Below are positions 35,238 to 44,378 of a stretch of 64,000 nucleotides of DNA, piece after piece; within the stretch, counting starts at the first letter, position 1; each line of letters begins with the position of its first letter. This DNA comes from Goodfellowiella coeruleoviolacea. GTDB lineage: Bacteria > Actinomycetota > Actinomycetes > Mycobacteriales > Pseudonocardiaceae. The stretch spans positions 62,134 through 126,133 of the forward strand of contig NZ_JAMTCK010000001.1 in NCBI RefSeq assembly GCF_024171785.1. Reading direction: 5' to 3'. Both the position numbers and the translations under genes were made by a program. The notes below the pieces were generated by a model, which saw only the letters and a list, made by a program, of their open reading frames with translations, had not been told where the DNA came from and made no database searches.

Positions 35238-36355
35238 TGGCGAGCGCGGTTCGGGTGCTGCGCGCACCGGACGGCACCGCGGTGATCGCCCCGGTGGCCG
35301 CGCCGGTGGCGTTCGGCGTTGCCGACGGCGTGCCCGACATCGACGTCACCGTGGTCGAGGTCGCCGGCGGCAACCTGGCCTGGAGCGTGCTCGACGCCGA
35401 CCGGGTGCCCACGGCCGTGCTCGACGATCCCGACCTGGCCCAGGGGTGGGTGTGGGCGCTGTACGGCGAGCCGGTGGCGCTCGCCCTCGCCGGCGCCGCC
35501 GGCGACGCGGACCCGGCCGTGCGGCCGGGCTCACCGCCGCTGGCCGCCAGCGTCGACCGGCTCGGCTACGCGCTGTGGGCGCAGCGGTGGTGGCCGGCCT
35601 CCACCGTCGACGCCATCGCACCGCTGGACGAGGGCCTGCTCGACCGGGAGATCGCCGCGCTGGTCGAGGAGTGCGACCTGGTGTTCGGCGCGGAGGACAG
35701 CGCAGACGCCCTGCTCCCAGCGGTCGAGCAGGACGCGGGCGGCCCCGCCGACGCGGGTGGCCTGGCCGCCGGTGCGGAACCGGGTGGAACCGGCGGCTAC
35801 GCCCTGGCCGCGGGGCCGGCACCGGTGGGGCGCGCCGCCGGGCTGGTGCTGGCGCGCGGCAGCGCCGGCACGGACTGGCGCCGCTGTCCGCCCGGGCTGG
35901 TGGACGCCGCGGAGCAGGCGGTGACCTGGCAGGTGGTCCGGACGGCCGGGCGCACCGAGGTCGCCGTCGGCGTGGTGGCCGCGCCCGGTCTGGCCGGCGC
36001 CGCGCGTCCCCCGGTGCCGGCGCACCTCGTGCCGTGGGCCACCATCGGCGCTGGCCAGGGCGGCGCACCGGCCGTGCGGGTGGCGCTGCGCCTGGTGGAC
36101 GACGTGTGGCAGGGCAGCGCGGTCGCGCCGGAGTTCGGTGGCGGGGCGGTGTGGGTCGACGTGCACCTGCCCGGGTTCGCGCCGGCGGAGCCGCCGCGCG
36201 CGGACCCGGCCGCCGCCCGGCTGCGCGCCCGAATCCGCGACCTGGCCCGCCACCGCCTGGCCTCAGTGTCCACAGTGGATGGACGTGCGCCCGGGCTCGG
36301 CCCGGCACGGCCGTTGCAGGCCGAGGTCGCCGCCGCCGAGGACGAGGACTTCTGA
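35237..36355 (+). CDS. Unrecognised protein, second gene of the TPR-CHAT operon
   Basis: I do not recognise this 372-residue protein. The N-terminal 80 residues look beta-rich (VRVLRAPDGTAVIAPVAAPV, DIDVTVVEVAGGNLAWSVLD). A helical part with DRLGYALWAQRWWPASTVDA follows, then a Gly/Ala-rich hinge (about 168-200) and a second beta-rich half (about 205-320, including VWVDVHLPGF). An acidic tail (AAEDEDF) ends it. The ATG at 35237 overlaps the previous stop (TGATG), and the TPR gene starts one base after its stop. The two halves could be a repeated fold. Being encoded between an unknown partner and a TPR-CHAT pair suggests it is part of the same complex or a substrate of the protease. Confidence 0.8.
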   Translation: MASAVRVLRAPDGTAVIAPVAAPVAFGVADGVPDIDVTVVEVAGGNLAWSVLDADRVPTAVLDDPDLAQGWVWALYGEPVALALAGAAGDADPAVRPGSPPLAASVDRLGYALWAQRWWPASTVDAIAPLDEGLLDREIAALVEECDLVFGAEDSADALLPAVEQDAGGPADAGGLAAGAEPGGTGGYALAAGPAPVGRAAGLVLARGSAGTDWRRCPPGLVDAAEQAVTWQVVRTAGRTEVAVGVVAAPGLAGAARPPVPAHLVPWATIGAGQGGAPAVRVALRLVDDVWQGSAVAPEFGGGAVWVDVHLPGFAPAEPPRADPAAARLRARIRDLARHRLASVSTVDGRAPGLGPARPLQAEVAAAEDEDF

Positions 36356-36356
36356 C

Positions 36357-37937
36357 ATGGCCAGCACAGCGAGCCCACCCACCCCGGAGTCGGTCAACCA
36401 GCTGCTCACCACGGGCGCCGACGCCTACCTACGGGGCGACCCGCGGAGGGCGCTCCGGCTGTTCGACCAGGCGGCCGACCTGACCGCACCGCACGCCGGG
36501 CTGCGCGCCCTGCACGCGGAGGCGCTGGTCAACCGGGGCAATGCCGCGCACGCGCTGGGCGACCACGCGGCGGCCGTGGCCGCCTACCACCGGGTGCTGG
36601 ACCTGTGCGACCAGCTCGGCGAGATCGGCCAGACACAGCGGCGGATCACCCTGGTCAACCTCGCGCAGGTGCTGCTGCAGCTGGGCGAGATCACCGAGGC
36701 GCAGGCGGTGCTGGAACAGGCGCTGGCCCTGCTGCGCTCCGGCGACCAGGTTGAGTCCGCCGACCTGGTGGTGACCTGCCTGCTGTCGCTGACCTCGCTC
36801 GCCCTGCACCGCCAGGACTGGGCCAGGGCGATCGGGCTGGCCACCGAGTCCCTGGCGCTCACCCAGGCGTGCGCGCCCCACCTGGCCGGCTACCCGCTGG
36901 TGAACCTGGCCGTGGCCAACACCGGCGCGGGACGGCTGGACCTGGCCGAGGACTTCGCCAACCAGGGCATCGCCGCCCTGCACGCCCTCGGCGACCAGGC
37001 CGCGGTCGCCGACGCGCGGCAGAACCTCGGCGTGATCCACCTGAAGGCGCTGCGCCTGGACGCGGCCGAACCCCTGCTGCTGGCCAGCCACGCGTTCTTC
37101 GAACAGTCCGGAATGGACCACCGGGCGGCGCTGGTGCTGCGGCTGCTGGGCAACGTGGCGGCGATGCGCGGCGAGTCGGAGCGCGCCGTCGCGGCCTACA
37201 CCCGCTGCCTCGCCCAGTTGGACGCGGCCGGCGCCGAGGTGGAGGCCGCCCACGTGCGCGCGTTCCTGGCGGCCGAGGACATCGCCAACGCCCGGTACGC
37301 GGCTGCCGAGGACCGGTTGCGGGCCGCCTTCGCCGTGTTCGCCGCGCGCGGTCTGGGCCCGCACTGCGCCCAGCTGGACTTCTGGCACGCCACCCTGCTG
37401 GAGCAGCGCGCGACCACCTCGGCCGCACCCGACGCCGAGTTGTTGGCCAGGGCCGTCGAGCTGGCCGTGCCCGCCGCCCTGGCCCTGGACGCGGTGCGGT
37501 TCGACCTGGTCAACGGGGAACTGCGGGATCGGTGGAGCCGACAGGTGGCCGCGCCGGCCATGCGGCTGGCGTTCCGGCTCGCCGTGCGCCTCGGCGATGC
37601 CCGGCTGGTGGCGGAGCTGATCGAGTCGCAGTGCGCCGGCAGTCCACCGCACCCCGACGCCGCCGACACCCCCGACGGGCAGACCGGCCTGCAGCTGGTG
37701 CTGCTGGACCCGGACGACCAGCTGGCGCGGAGCGGCCAGCCCGCTGCCGGCGACGACCCGGTGCCGCTGGGCACGGCACTGGCCGGGGTGGCCGCACAGG
37801 CCGGGCTGCGCCTGGCCCCACCGCCCCGGCTGGCGCTGACCGAGGCCGGCGACATCGTGCTGGACCGCCACATCGCCCGCGCCGAGCAGCGGTACGGGAC
37901 ACCGGTCAGGCAGCAGCGGGTGATCCCGACGTGGTGA
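36357..37937 (+). CDS. Tetratricopeptide-repeat protein paired with the CHAT protease
   Basis: The 526-residue soluble protein is built of helical hairpins. TPR-type repeats run from about residue 15 to 370 (LLTTGADAYLRGDPRRALRL, NRGNAAHALGDHAAAVAAY, NLAQVLLQLGEITEAQAVLE, LLGNVAAMRGESERAVAAYT). The C-terminal 130 residues are different and contain a Pro/Asp-rich linker. In many bacterial proteins TPRs and CHAT are fused in one chain; here they are split into two genes whose stop and start overlap by 4 bases (37934-37937). The TPRs probably act as the sensor or scaffold for the protease. The ATG at 36357 is one base after the preceding stop. Confidence 0.9.
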   Translation: MASTASPPTPESVNQLLTTGADAYLRGDPRRALRLFDQAADLTAPHAGLRALHAEALVNRGNAAHALGDHAAAVAAYHRVLDLCDQLGEIGQTQRRITLVNLAQVLLQLGEITEAQAVLEQALALLRSGDQVESADLVVTCLLSLTSLALHRQDWARAIGLATESLALTQACAPHLAGYPLVNLAVANTGAGRLDLAEDFANQGIAALHALGDQAAVADARQNLGVIHLKALRLDAAEPLLLASHAFFEQSGMDHRAALVLRLLGNVAAMRGESERAVAAYTRCLAQLDAAGAEVEAAHVRAFLAAEDIANARYAAAEDRLRAAFAVFAARGLGPHCAQLDFWHATLLEQRATTSAAPDAELLARAVELAVPAALALDAVRFDLVNGELRDRWSRQVAAPAMRLAFRLAVRLGDARLVAELIESQCAGSPPHPDAADTPDGQTGLQLVLLDPDDQLARSGQPAAGDDPVPLGTALAGVAAQAGLRLAPPPRLALTEAGDIVLDRHIARAEQRYGTPVRQQRVIPTW

Positions 37938-39193
37938 CCCCGAACCCACCCCGCCCCACCGTGCTGGTGCGGATGGCCGACGCCGGCGACGTTCACCTGT
38001 CCTGGCGGTGGACCCACGCGCTGGCCCACCCCGGAGTCGGTCTGGTGCCCGAGGCGGGGGTCGCCGAGGCGCTGGCCGCACTGGACCAGGCACTGCCACT
38101 GGCCGGTGCGCTGGACCGCGCCCTGGTCGCCGGCGCCCTCGCCCGTCACGAGACCGAACTGGCCCTGGCGCGGCGCCTCGGCCAGATCTTCCTGCCGCCC
38201 GTGCTGGCCGCCCAACTGGCCCGCCTGCACGCCCACGGTGTCCGCCCGCACGTGCGCGTGCAGCCGGCGCCGCGCCTGGCCCAGCTGCCCTGGGAACTGC
38301 TCGCACCCGAACCCGACCGGCGCCTGCTCGACATCGCCGACGTGAGCGTGCTCGCGCCGGCCACGATCGTGCACGCGCCCGGCCGAGTGGCCAGGACCTG
38401 GGCCGACACCCGGGAGTTGCCCGTGGTGGGGGTGCTCGACCCCCGGGTGCCCGGGTTCCGCGCCGACTCCCGGCTCGGCTCGGTGCTCGGCCGGCTCACC
38501 CCGGACGCGCCACTGGCCCGGCTGGTCGCCGACCACGCGCGGCAGGGCCGGTTCCGTCCCGAGGTCAGCGATCCGCTGGCCGCGTTCCGCCGCACCGACC
38601 TGGACCGGACCTGGCTGGGTGCGGCGCTGCGCGCCGGGGCCAGCCGGCTGCTCTACGTCGGGCACGTGACCGCGGCCGAGCCCGGGAGCGGGCAGAGCGA
38701 GCACGCCCAACTGCACCTGGCCTGCCCGGCCGACGCCGTGGGTTTCGCGCCGCCGCTGCGGGCGCACCGCCCGCTGTCCGCCAAGGACCTGCTGCTGGGC
38801 ACGCACACGCTGACCGCTGATCCGCGACCGGGCGCGGCGTGCTGGCCGTTTCCCAGCCGGGTCGCGCTGATCGCCTGCGAGAGCGGCGGCGACCTGCGCT
38901 TCGCCGAGGCGCTCGGCCTGGCCACGGCCGCGCTGCACGGCGGGGCCGAACTGGTCACGGCCACCCGGTGGACCCTGCCGACCGACCTCGCGTTCCACCG
39001 GCTGGCCGGGGTCGACGCCGCGCTCCGCCCGTTCCAGGCGGCCGTGTGCGCGATCGACGCGGCCCACGAGAGCGACGACCCGGTGCGGGCGCTGTGCGAC
39101 TGGCAGCGCGCCCGGCTGGCCGCCTGGCGGGACCGGGGCCGGATCGAGGACTCACCGCTGCTGTGGGCCGCCTTCGCCACGATCAGCGCCTAG
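37934..39193 (+). CDS. CHAT-domain (caspase-like) cysteine protease
   Basis: The 419-residue protein has CHAT hallmarks in order: a PWELL motif (LAQLPWELLAPEPDRRLLDI, about 113-132), the catalytic His244 in LLYVGHVTAAEPG, and the catalytic Cys315 in VALIACESGGD. A closing block follows (LVTATRWTLPTDLAFHR). CHAT proteases are caspase relatives; TPR-CHAT enzymes such as Csx29 cut a partner when triggered, and others activate bacterial gasdermins. No gasdermin-like or CRISPR gene is here. The first 110 residues are an extra helical region. Starts at GTG 37931 or 37934 are equal; both overlap the TPR stop. Substrate candidates are the two unknown proteins of the operon. Confidence 0.88.
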   Translation: MTPNPPRPTVLVRMADAGDVHLSWRWTHALAHPGVGLVPEAGVAEALAALDQALPLAGALDRALVAGALARHETELALARRLGQIFLPPVLAAQLARLHAHGVRPHVRVQPAPRLAQLPWELLAPEPDRRLLDIADVSVLAPATIVHAPGRVARTWADTRELPVVGVLDPRVPGFRADSRLGSVLGRLTPDAPLARLVADHARQGRFRPEVSDPLAAFRRTDLDRTWLGAALRAGASRLLYVGHVTAAEPGSGQSEHAQLHLACPADAVGFAPPLRAHRPLSAKDLLLGTHTLTADPRPGAACWPFPSRVALIACESGGDLRFAEALGLATAALHGGAELVTATRWTLPTDLAFHRLAGVDAALRPFQAAVCAIDAAHESDDPVRALCDWQRARLAAWRDRGRIEDSPLLWAAFATISA

Positions 39194-39427
39194 CGCACTG
39201 CTACCGCGCCCGTGTCGCGGCTCGGGGCGCGCTGAACGCCAGTAGGGCGGCGTCGTCGGCGGGTTCGGGTTTCTCATCGGGGTGGTGGTCTCGTCGAGGC
39301 AAGGAGTGGGCGGGACCCGCCACGTCGGCGCGGAGGCGGGTGTGGCCGATCGCGGCGCCGGCGGATCCGGAACGCGCGCAGCGCCATGCGATGATCCGGG
39401 CGGTCACGACCGTTGTGGAGGGTGCGG

Positions 39428-40012
39428 ATGTTCGCGATGTCGCTGGGAGACGGTGCTGAGCTGCGACCGCTGGAGCCCTGGCGGGCCGAGGAACTGCTGT
39501 CGCACATGGAGCGTGGGCGCGAGTTCGTCGGCCAGCACATCAAGCTGGCCGACGCCGTGACCGACGTTGACTCGGCGCGCCGGTGGCTCCAGTCCTATGC
39601 GGACAAGGCCGCGGCCGACGCCGGTGGGGTGTACGGGATCTGGCTGGACGGGTTGCTCGTCGGCGGGGTGCTGTTCCGGGTCTTCGACGCGGTCACGGGC
39701 AACTGCGAGATCGGCTGCTGGCTGGAGCCGGCGGCCGCCGGGCGCGGGCTGGTGACCAGGGCGGCCCGCGTGCTCATCGACTGGGCGCTGCACGAGCGCG
39801 GCATGCACCGGGTGGAGTGGCGGGCGTCGTCGGCGAACACCCCGAGCATCAACGTGGCGAAGCGGCTGGGCATGAGCCGGGACGGAGTGCTGCGGGAGAG
39901 CGGGGTCCACCGGGGTGTCCGCCAGGACATCGAGATCTGGTCGGTGCTCGCGTCCGAGTGGGACGGTCCGTCCCCGACTCGTGCGGACCTCGGCGCTGGG
40001 CACGGCCGCTGA
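39428..40012 (+). CDS. GNAT acetyltransferase (RimJ/RimL type)
   Basis: The 194-residue protein shows the GNAT order: LRPLEPWRAEELLSHMERG, GIWLDGLLVGGVLFRV (strand 4), the acetyl-CoA loop GCWLEPAAAGRGLVTRAARV (Q/RxxGxG/A type), and HRVEWRASSANTPSINVAKR with LGMSRDGVLRES. RimJ/L-like enzymes acetylate protein N-termini, and some inactivate drugs. The ATG at 39428 has GGAGG 7 bases upstream. It stands 234 bp after the CHAT gene, so it probably has its own promoter; that gap shows nothing recognisable. Confidence 0.9.
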   Translation: MFAMSLGDGAELRPLEPWRAEELLSHMERGREFVGQHIKLADAVTDVDSARRWLQSYADKAAADAGGVYGIWLDGLLVGGVLFRVFDAVTGNCEIGCWLEPAAAGRGLVTRAARVLIDWALHERGMHRVEWRASSANTPSINVAKRLGMSRDGVLRESGVHRGVRQDIEIWSVLASEWDGPSPTRADLGAGHGR

Positions 40013-40026
40013 CCTCGACCCGGCAG

Positions 40027-40055
40027 CGGTACCGGGCCCGGCGGTCCCGGTACCG
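40027..40055. terminator. Hairpin between convergent GNAT and reductase genes
   Basis: CGGTACCGGG (40027-40036) and CCCGGTACCG (40046-40055) form an exact 10-bp stem with a 9-base loop. Confidence 0.55.
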
Positions 40056-40070
40056 GCCTGCGCCCTCGGG

Positions 40071-40712
40071 TCACCTCCGCCAGAACAGGTGGTGGATCAC
40101 GCCGCTCGGGCTGGGCACGACGTCGAGGTGGAACCGGTCGAGCAGTTCGTCGGGTGACTCCCAGAGCCGCACCCCGGAGCCGAGTTCCACCGGCGAGACC
40201 GCCACGTGCATGGTGTCGACGAGGTCGGCGTCGAGGAACTGCCGGACGGTAGCGGGCCCGCCACCGAGCCGGACGTCCTTGCCCTGTGCCGCCTCCCGCG
40301 CCCGTTCGAGGACCGTGGCCGGATCGCCGGCGACGAAGTGGAACGTGGTGTCGGACAGGGTGAACGAGGGCCGCTCGTGGTGGGTCAGCACGAACACCGG
40401 GGTGTGGAACGGCGGCTCGTCACCCCACCAGCCGCGCCAGTCGTGGTCGCGCCAGGGGCCGCGCTGCGGACCGAACTTGTTGCGGCCCATGATCTCGGCG
40501 CCGATGTTGCGGGCGTGGTCGCGCGTGAAGTAGTCGTCGAGGCCGCGGCTGCCACCGGGGTCGGTGCGCATGGGCCAACTCGCCGTGGCACCGGCCCAGG
40601 CGAACATGTCGCCGGGGTCGGCCCCGAACGGGCGCTCCAGGCTCTGGTGTTCACCGGCCCCGAATCCGTCCCGCGAGACGTTGAAGTTCTGGACCCTCAG
40701 CAGTTGGCTCAC
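40071..40712 (-). CDS. Dihydrofolate-reductase-like (RibD C-terminal) oxidoreductase
   Basis: The 213-residue protein fits the RibD_C/DHFR-like family. An early strand (LLRVQNFNVSRDGFGAGEHQ) is followed by IGAEIMGRNKFGPQRGPW, the hinge TPVFVLTHHERPSFTL, the dinucleotide-binding GKDVRLGGGPATVRQFLDAD, and the C-terminal LVDTMHVAVSPVELGSGVRLW. Members reduce flavin precursors or unknown substrates with NADPH. This stand-alone type is common in actinomycetes and is usually uncharacterised. The GTG at 40712 follows AAGGAGGAA, a strong ribosome site. Confidence 0.88.
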   Translation of the reverse strand: MSQLLRVQNFNVSRDGFGAGEHQSLERPFGADPGDMFAWAGATASWPMRTDPGGSRGLDDYFTRDHARNIGAEIMGRNKFGPQRGPWRDHDWRGWWGDEPPFHTPVFVLTHHERPSFTLSDTTFHFVAGDPATVLERAREAAQGKDVRLGGGPATVRQFLDADLVDTMHVAVSPVELGSGVRLWESPDELLDRFHLDVVPSPSGVIHHLFWRR

Positions 40713-40862
40713 GTGGTTCCTCCTTGTTGTTGATGGTGTGGACCACGCGGGCGGAACGGACTCATCGGCGCGATGGGCCGACAGCCGGGAGGTGTCGATC
40801 ACACCGGACACGGCGCCGTGACCGCCGGGCCGGGCCGGTGCTGGTGCTCGTGCCCTCGCCGC

Positions 40863-43667
40863 TCAGTCCCGCGCGTCGAGGTCGTCGAGCTGGCGCCGGA
40901 CCCGCGCGGCGTCCTCGTCGCGTTGCTGTTCCCGGTACAGCTCCAGCGCTTCCCGCCACCCGGCGCGCGCCGGGTCGTGCTGGCCGAGCGCGGCGTGCGC
41001 GTGGCCGAGGCGGTCGAGGGTGTCGGCGACCTCGTAGGTGTGGCCGCTGGCGCGGTGCTGGGCGAGGGCTTGCTGGTAGTGGTCCACGGCCTGGGCGTGC
41101 CGACCGGTGTGGTGGTCGATGTAGCCGAGGCTGTCCAGGGTGTGCGCCTCGCCGTTGTGGTCGTGGTGGCGTCGGTGCAGGCGGAGGGCGGCCTGGCAGT
41201 GGGCACGCGCGGTGTCGTACTCGCCGAGGCGGGCCGCGCACCAGCCGACCGCGTTGAGCGCGTCGGCTTCCCACACCGGGTTGTCCAGGGCGCGGTAGAC
41301 GTCCAGTGCGCGCTGGGCGTGTTCGAGTGCGCGCCGGTTCTCCCCCCGCCGCGCCCAGGCCCAGGCGAGATCGCGGTGGACCGCGGCCTGCTGGACGCTG
41401 TCCTGCTGGTGTTCGGCCAGCACGAGGGCTTGCCGCAGGTGCCACGTCGCCTCCTCGGCCTCGCCCACCCAGGCGTGCGCGAAACCGAGGCGTCGATGCG
41501 CGACAACGTGGTTGACGAGGTCGGGCAGGTGGTTGGCGGCCTCAAGCGCGGCCCGCCAGACGGCGAGGGCGTCGTGGTGGTGCCCGCGCCGGCCGTGGAA
41601 GCTGGTCAGCGCCCAGGCCAGCTGCCACACCACCGGATACCGGTGGTGGGCCAGGGCGGTGTGCTGGGCCGCCAGCAGGTGGGGGTGCTCCCGCTGCAGC
41701 CAGGCCAGCGCGGCCGGGTGGTCCGGCAGCGGGTGGGGCTGCGCGTTGGCGGCGATCGGGGCGAGGTCGATGGGCTGGCGGTGCGGGCTGAGCAGGCGCT
41801 CAGCCGCGTAGCAGGTGTGCAGGTAGAAGTCCACGACCCGGGCCAGCGCCGCCTGCCGCACCGGCTCGGGCAGGTCGTGGGCGGTGCTGGCGGCGTAGGC
41901 GCGGACCAGGTCGTGCATGGTGTAGCGGCCGGGGAGGTGCTCCTCGATCAGGAAGGCGTCCCGCAGGGCGCGCAGTGCCGTGCGGGTCCGCCGCGCGGAC
42001 AGCCCGGCGAGCGCGGCCGCGGCCGCCAGGCTGATGTCGGGACCGGGGGCGATGCCCAGCAGCGCGAACACCGTCCACTGCTCGGTGGTCAGGGCGCGCC
42101 GGGACCAGGACAGCACGGTGGGCAGGCTGGCGGCGGGATCGTCGTCGTCGAGGGCGTCCAGGCCCAGGCCGCGCAGTTCGGCGGCCGCGGCCGTCAGCGA
42201 CGTGTGGGGGTGGGTCTGGGCGTGGGCGGCGACGATGCTCAACGCCAGGGGGAATCCGCCGCACAGCCGGATGATCTCGTCCACCGCCTCGGGTTCGGCG
42301 TGCACGCGGTCGGCGCCGACGCGGTTGACGAGCAGGGCGCGGGCCTCGGCTTCGGTGAGCACGTCCAGCGACAGCTGCCGGGCGCCGTGCCCGATGACCA
42401 GGCCGGACAGCCGGCTGCGGCTGGTCACCAGCACGGTGCAGGTCCGGCTGCCTGGCAGCAGCGGGGTGAGCTGGCTGGTGTCTGCGGCGTTGTCCAACAT
42501 GATCAGCATGCGCCGGTCGGCCACCAGGCTGCGGAACAGCGCGGCCTGCGCGTGCGGGTCGACCGGGATGCGGTTGTCGGCCACCCCGAGGGCGTCGAGG
42601 AACCCGCGCACCGCCACGGCCGGGTTCATCGGTTCGCTGTCCGGGCTGAAGCCCCGCAGGTCCGCGAACAGCTGCCCGTCGGGGAACCGGTCGAGCCGGC
42701 GGTGGGCCCAGTGCAGGGCGAGCCAGGTCTTGCCGATCCCGCCGGCGCCGCCGATGGCGAAGATGACCAACGTCTGGGCGTCGCTCGCGGCGTCCAGCCG
42801 GGCCAGTTCCCCCTCGCGGCCGATGAACGGCGTGGGAGCGGCGGGCAGCTGGCGGGGCACTGAGGCGGAGCCGGTCTCCCCGGGGAAGCGGACCGCGGCG
42901 GTCAGGGCGGGATCGGCGGTGAGGATGCGCTGGTGCAGCCGCTGCAGCGCCGGGCAGGGGTCGGTGCCCAGCTCCTCGGCCAGCCGCCGCCGGGTGCGCT
43001 GGTAGTGCTCCAGGGCGTCGGCCTGGCGTCCGCTGCGGTACAGGGCCAGCATCACCTGTCCGGCCAGGCGTTCGTCGAGCGGGTCCTCGGCGGTGCGCGC
43101 GGTCAGCTCGGGCAGCACATCGGCGTGCCGGCCGCGGTCCAGTGCCCAGTCGGTCCGGTCGGCCTGGGCGGCGGTGCGCTCCTGGCGCAGGCTGTCCCGC
43201 ACCGACCGCGCCCACGGGGTGTCCAACTCGGCCAGTGGCTCGCCGCGCCACAGCGCCAGCGCCTCGTCCGCCAGTTCCAGTGCACGTCGCGGCTCACCGC
43301 TGCCTCGGGCCTCGGCGAGCAGCCGGCGGAAGCGGTGCAGGTCCACGCTGTCCGGGTCGGCGGTCAACGCGTAGCCGTGGTCACGCCACGTGATCGTGAT
43401 CCCGGTCCGGGCCAGTGCCCGGCGCAGGTTGGACACGTAGGTCCGCAACACCGACCGCGCCCGGGCGGGCGGGTGCCCACCCCAGACCCGGTCGATCAGC
43501 CCTTCCGCCGGCACCACCCTGTTGACGTCGAACAACAGCACCGCCAGCACCGCCTTCTGCCGGGCGTGCCCGAGTGGTACCGGTGCGCCGGACAGGCGGA
43601 CGTCCAGCGTGCCAAGCACCGCCGCGGCGACGTCCGCCGGCGTGCCCTGCTCCCGCTCCCCCGTCAT
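40863..43667 (-). CDS. AfsR-type SARP regulator (BTAD, NB-ARC, TPR)
   Basis: The 934-residue regulator has an N-terminal winged helix (about 15-95; VPLGHARQKAVLAVLL, RSVLRTYVSNLRRAL) and a bacterial transcriptional activation domain (about 100-245; YRSGRQADALEHYQRTRRRL). An NB-ARC ATPase follows (P-loop GGAGGIGKTWLAL near 307, Walker B MLIMLDNAAD, GGFPLALS), then C-terminal TPRs (about 650-934). Such proteins switch on secondary-metabolite clusters when their NTPase state changes. The ATG at 43667 follows AGGAA. It is divergent from a small secreted protein and does not neighbour a cluster directly, though NRPS genes lie within the window. Confidence 0.92.
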   Translation of the reverse strand: MTGEREQGTPADVAAAVLGTLDVRLSGAPVPLGHARQKAVLAVLLFDVNRVVPAEGLIDRVWGGHPPARARSVLRTYVSNLRRALARTGITITWRDHGYALTADPDSVDLHRFRRLLAEARGSGEPRRALELADEALALWRGEPLAELDTPWARSVRDSLRQERTAAQADRTDWALDRGRHADVLPELTARTAEDPLDERLAGQVMLALYRSGRQADALEHYQRTRRRLAEELGTDPCPALQRLHQRILTADPALTAAVRFPGETGSASVPRQLPAAPTPFIGREGELARLDAASDAQTLVIFAIGGAGGIGKTWLALHWAHRRLDRFPDGQLFADLRGFSPDSEPMNPAVAVRGFLDALGVADNRIPVDPHAQAALFRSLVADRRMLIMLDNAADTSQLTPLLPGSRTCTVLVTSRSRLSGLVIGHGARQLSLDVLTEAEARALLVNRVGADRVHAEPEAVDEIIRLCGGFPLALSIVAAHAQTHPHTSLTAAAAELRGLGLDALDDDDPAASLPTVLSWSRRALTTEQWTVFALLGIAPGPDISLAAAAALAGLSARRTRTALRALRDAFLIEEHLPGRYTMHDLVRAYAASTAHDLPEPVRQAALARVVDFYLHTCYAAERLLSPHRQPIDLAPIAANAQPHPLPDHPAALAWLQREHPHLLAAQHTALAHHRYPVVWQLAWALTSFHGRRGHHHDALAVWRAALEAANHLPDLVNHVVAHRRLGFAHAWVGEAEEATWHLRQALVLAEHQQDSVQQAAVHRDLAWAWARRGENRRALEHAQRALDVYRALDNPVWEADALNAVGWCAARLGEYDTARAHCQAALRLHRRHHDHNGEAHTLDSLGYIDHHTGRHAQAVDHYQQALAQHRASGHTYEVADTLDRLGHAHAALGQHDPARAGWREALELYREQQRDEDAARVRRQLDDLDARD

Positions 43668-43876
43668 CGTTCCTGTGTACCGAGTGTGACCAGGTGATTC
43701 AACGCAGATTGGACCGGTGCTGAACCACGGGGCGCCACAGTGGGTGTCGATCGGCCCGAACCGGGCGGTCACCGGACGCGAACCGCGATCGGGGCAAACA
43801 CCCGCGGTGCTCGACCGCGGGGATCGGATCACTGTCGAGCACCGCGACACCATCGATTGATCGGGAGGGTCTCTCC

Positions 43877-44311
43877 GTGGCAAGACTGTTGCGAACCCTG
43901 ATAGGCCTGGCGTTCGTCCTGGGGGTGGCCGGGGTCGCCGTACCGGGCACGGCGTCGGCCGCGGCCGCCGACTACCCCACCGCCTACCTCACCAAGACCC
44001 AGTACCTGGCGCGCAACCCCGACCCCGGGCTGCCCGACTCCTGCGCGGAACGCGACATCACCCTGGCCGCGGGGCGCTACAACTGGGGCTTCCGGGCGGG
44101 CAGCAGCAGCCCGGTCGCCCGGGAGATCAGGCTCGGCGCCGGCACGTACCGCTGGTCGACCTGCCTGAACCCGGACGGCGACGGCTACCTCCACACCTCG
44201 GTGCTGCTTCCGCGCAACCCCGACTGGGATCCGGCTTCGATCGGCTGGTCGTGGAATCCCAGCTCGTCCGGCACCTACACGTGGGGCTCGTTCCTCGACC
44301 CGCTGTTCTGA
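43877..44311 (+). CDS. Small secreted protein of unknown function
   Basis: The 144-residue precursor starts at GTG 43877 after GGGAGGG. It has a clear signal peptide (LLRTLIGLAFVLGVAGVAVP, cleavage near ASA-AA, residue 31). The mature part of about 115 residues is rich in Tyr, Trp, Gly and Ser. It has two cysteines and a repeated theme (LAAGRYNWGF, LGAGTYRWSTC, SSGTYTWGSF) that suggests a small beta-sandwich. I do not recognise the family. Similar short secreted proteins occur in actinomycetes next to AfsR-type regulators, but no function can be given. An 18-bp hairpin follows the stop codon. Confidence 0.8.
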   Translation: MARLLRTLIGLAFVLGVAGVAVPGTASAAAADYPTAYLTKTQYLARNPDPGLPDSCAERDITLAAGRYNWGFRAGSSSPVAREIRLGAGTYRWSTCLNPDGDGYLHTSVLLPRNPDWDPASIGWSWNPSSSGTYTWGSFLDPLF

Positions 44312-44320
44312 GCGAGCACA

Positions 44321-44362
44321 CCGGCGTCGGCACGGCGGGCGGGACCGCCGTGCCGACGCCGG
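44321..44362. terminator. Very strong bidirectional terminator hairpin
   Basis: The arms 44321-44338 (CCGGCGTCGGCACGGCGG) and 44345-44362 are exact 18-bp reverse complements with a 6-base loop. The hairpin lies between the secreted-protein gene and the convergent serine hydrolase. Confidence 0.8.
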
Positions 44363-44378
44363 GCGTTCCGGGCCGGGA

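Noticed and set aside
37196-39067. Long minus-strand frames opposite the TPR and CHAT genes
   Set aside because: They are shadows of the plus-strand genes, which have clear TPR and CHAT motifs and coupled starts and stops.
39201-39407. Short minus-strand frame with a DDAALLAF-like end resembling a PP2C phosphatase tail
   Set aside because: The match is only a few residues, there is no upstream domain, and the start is unsupported.
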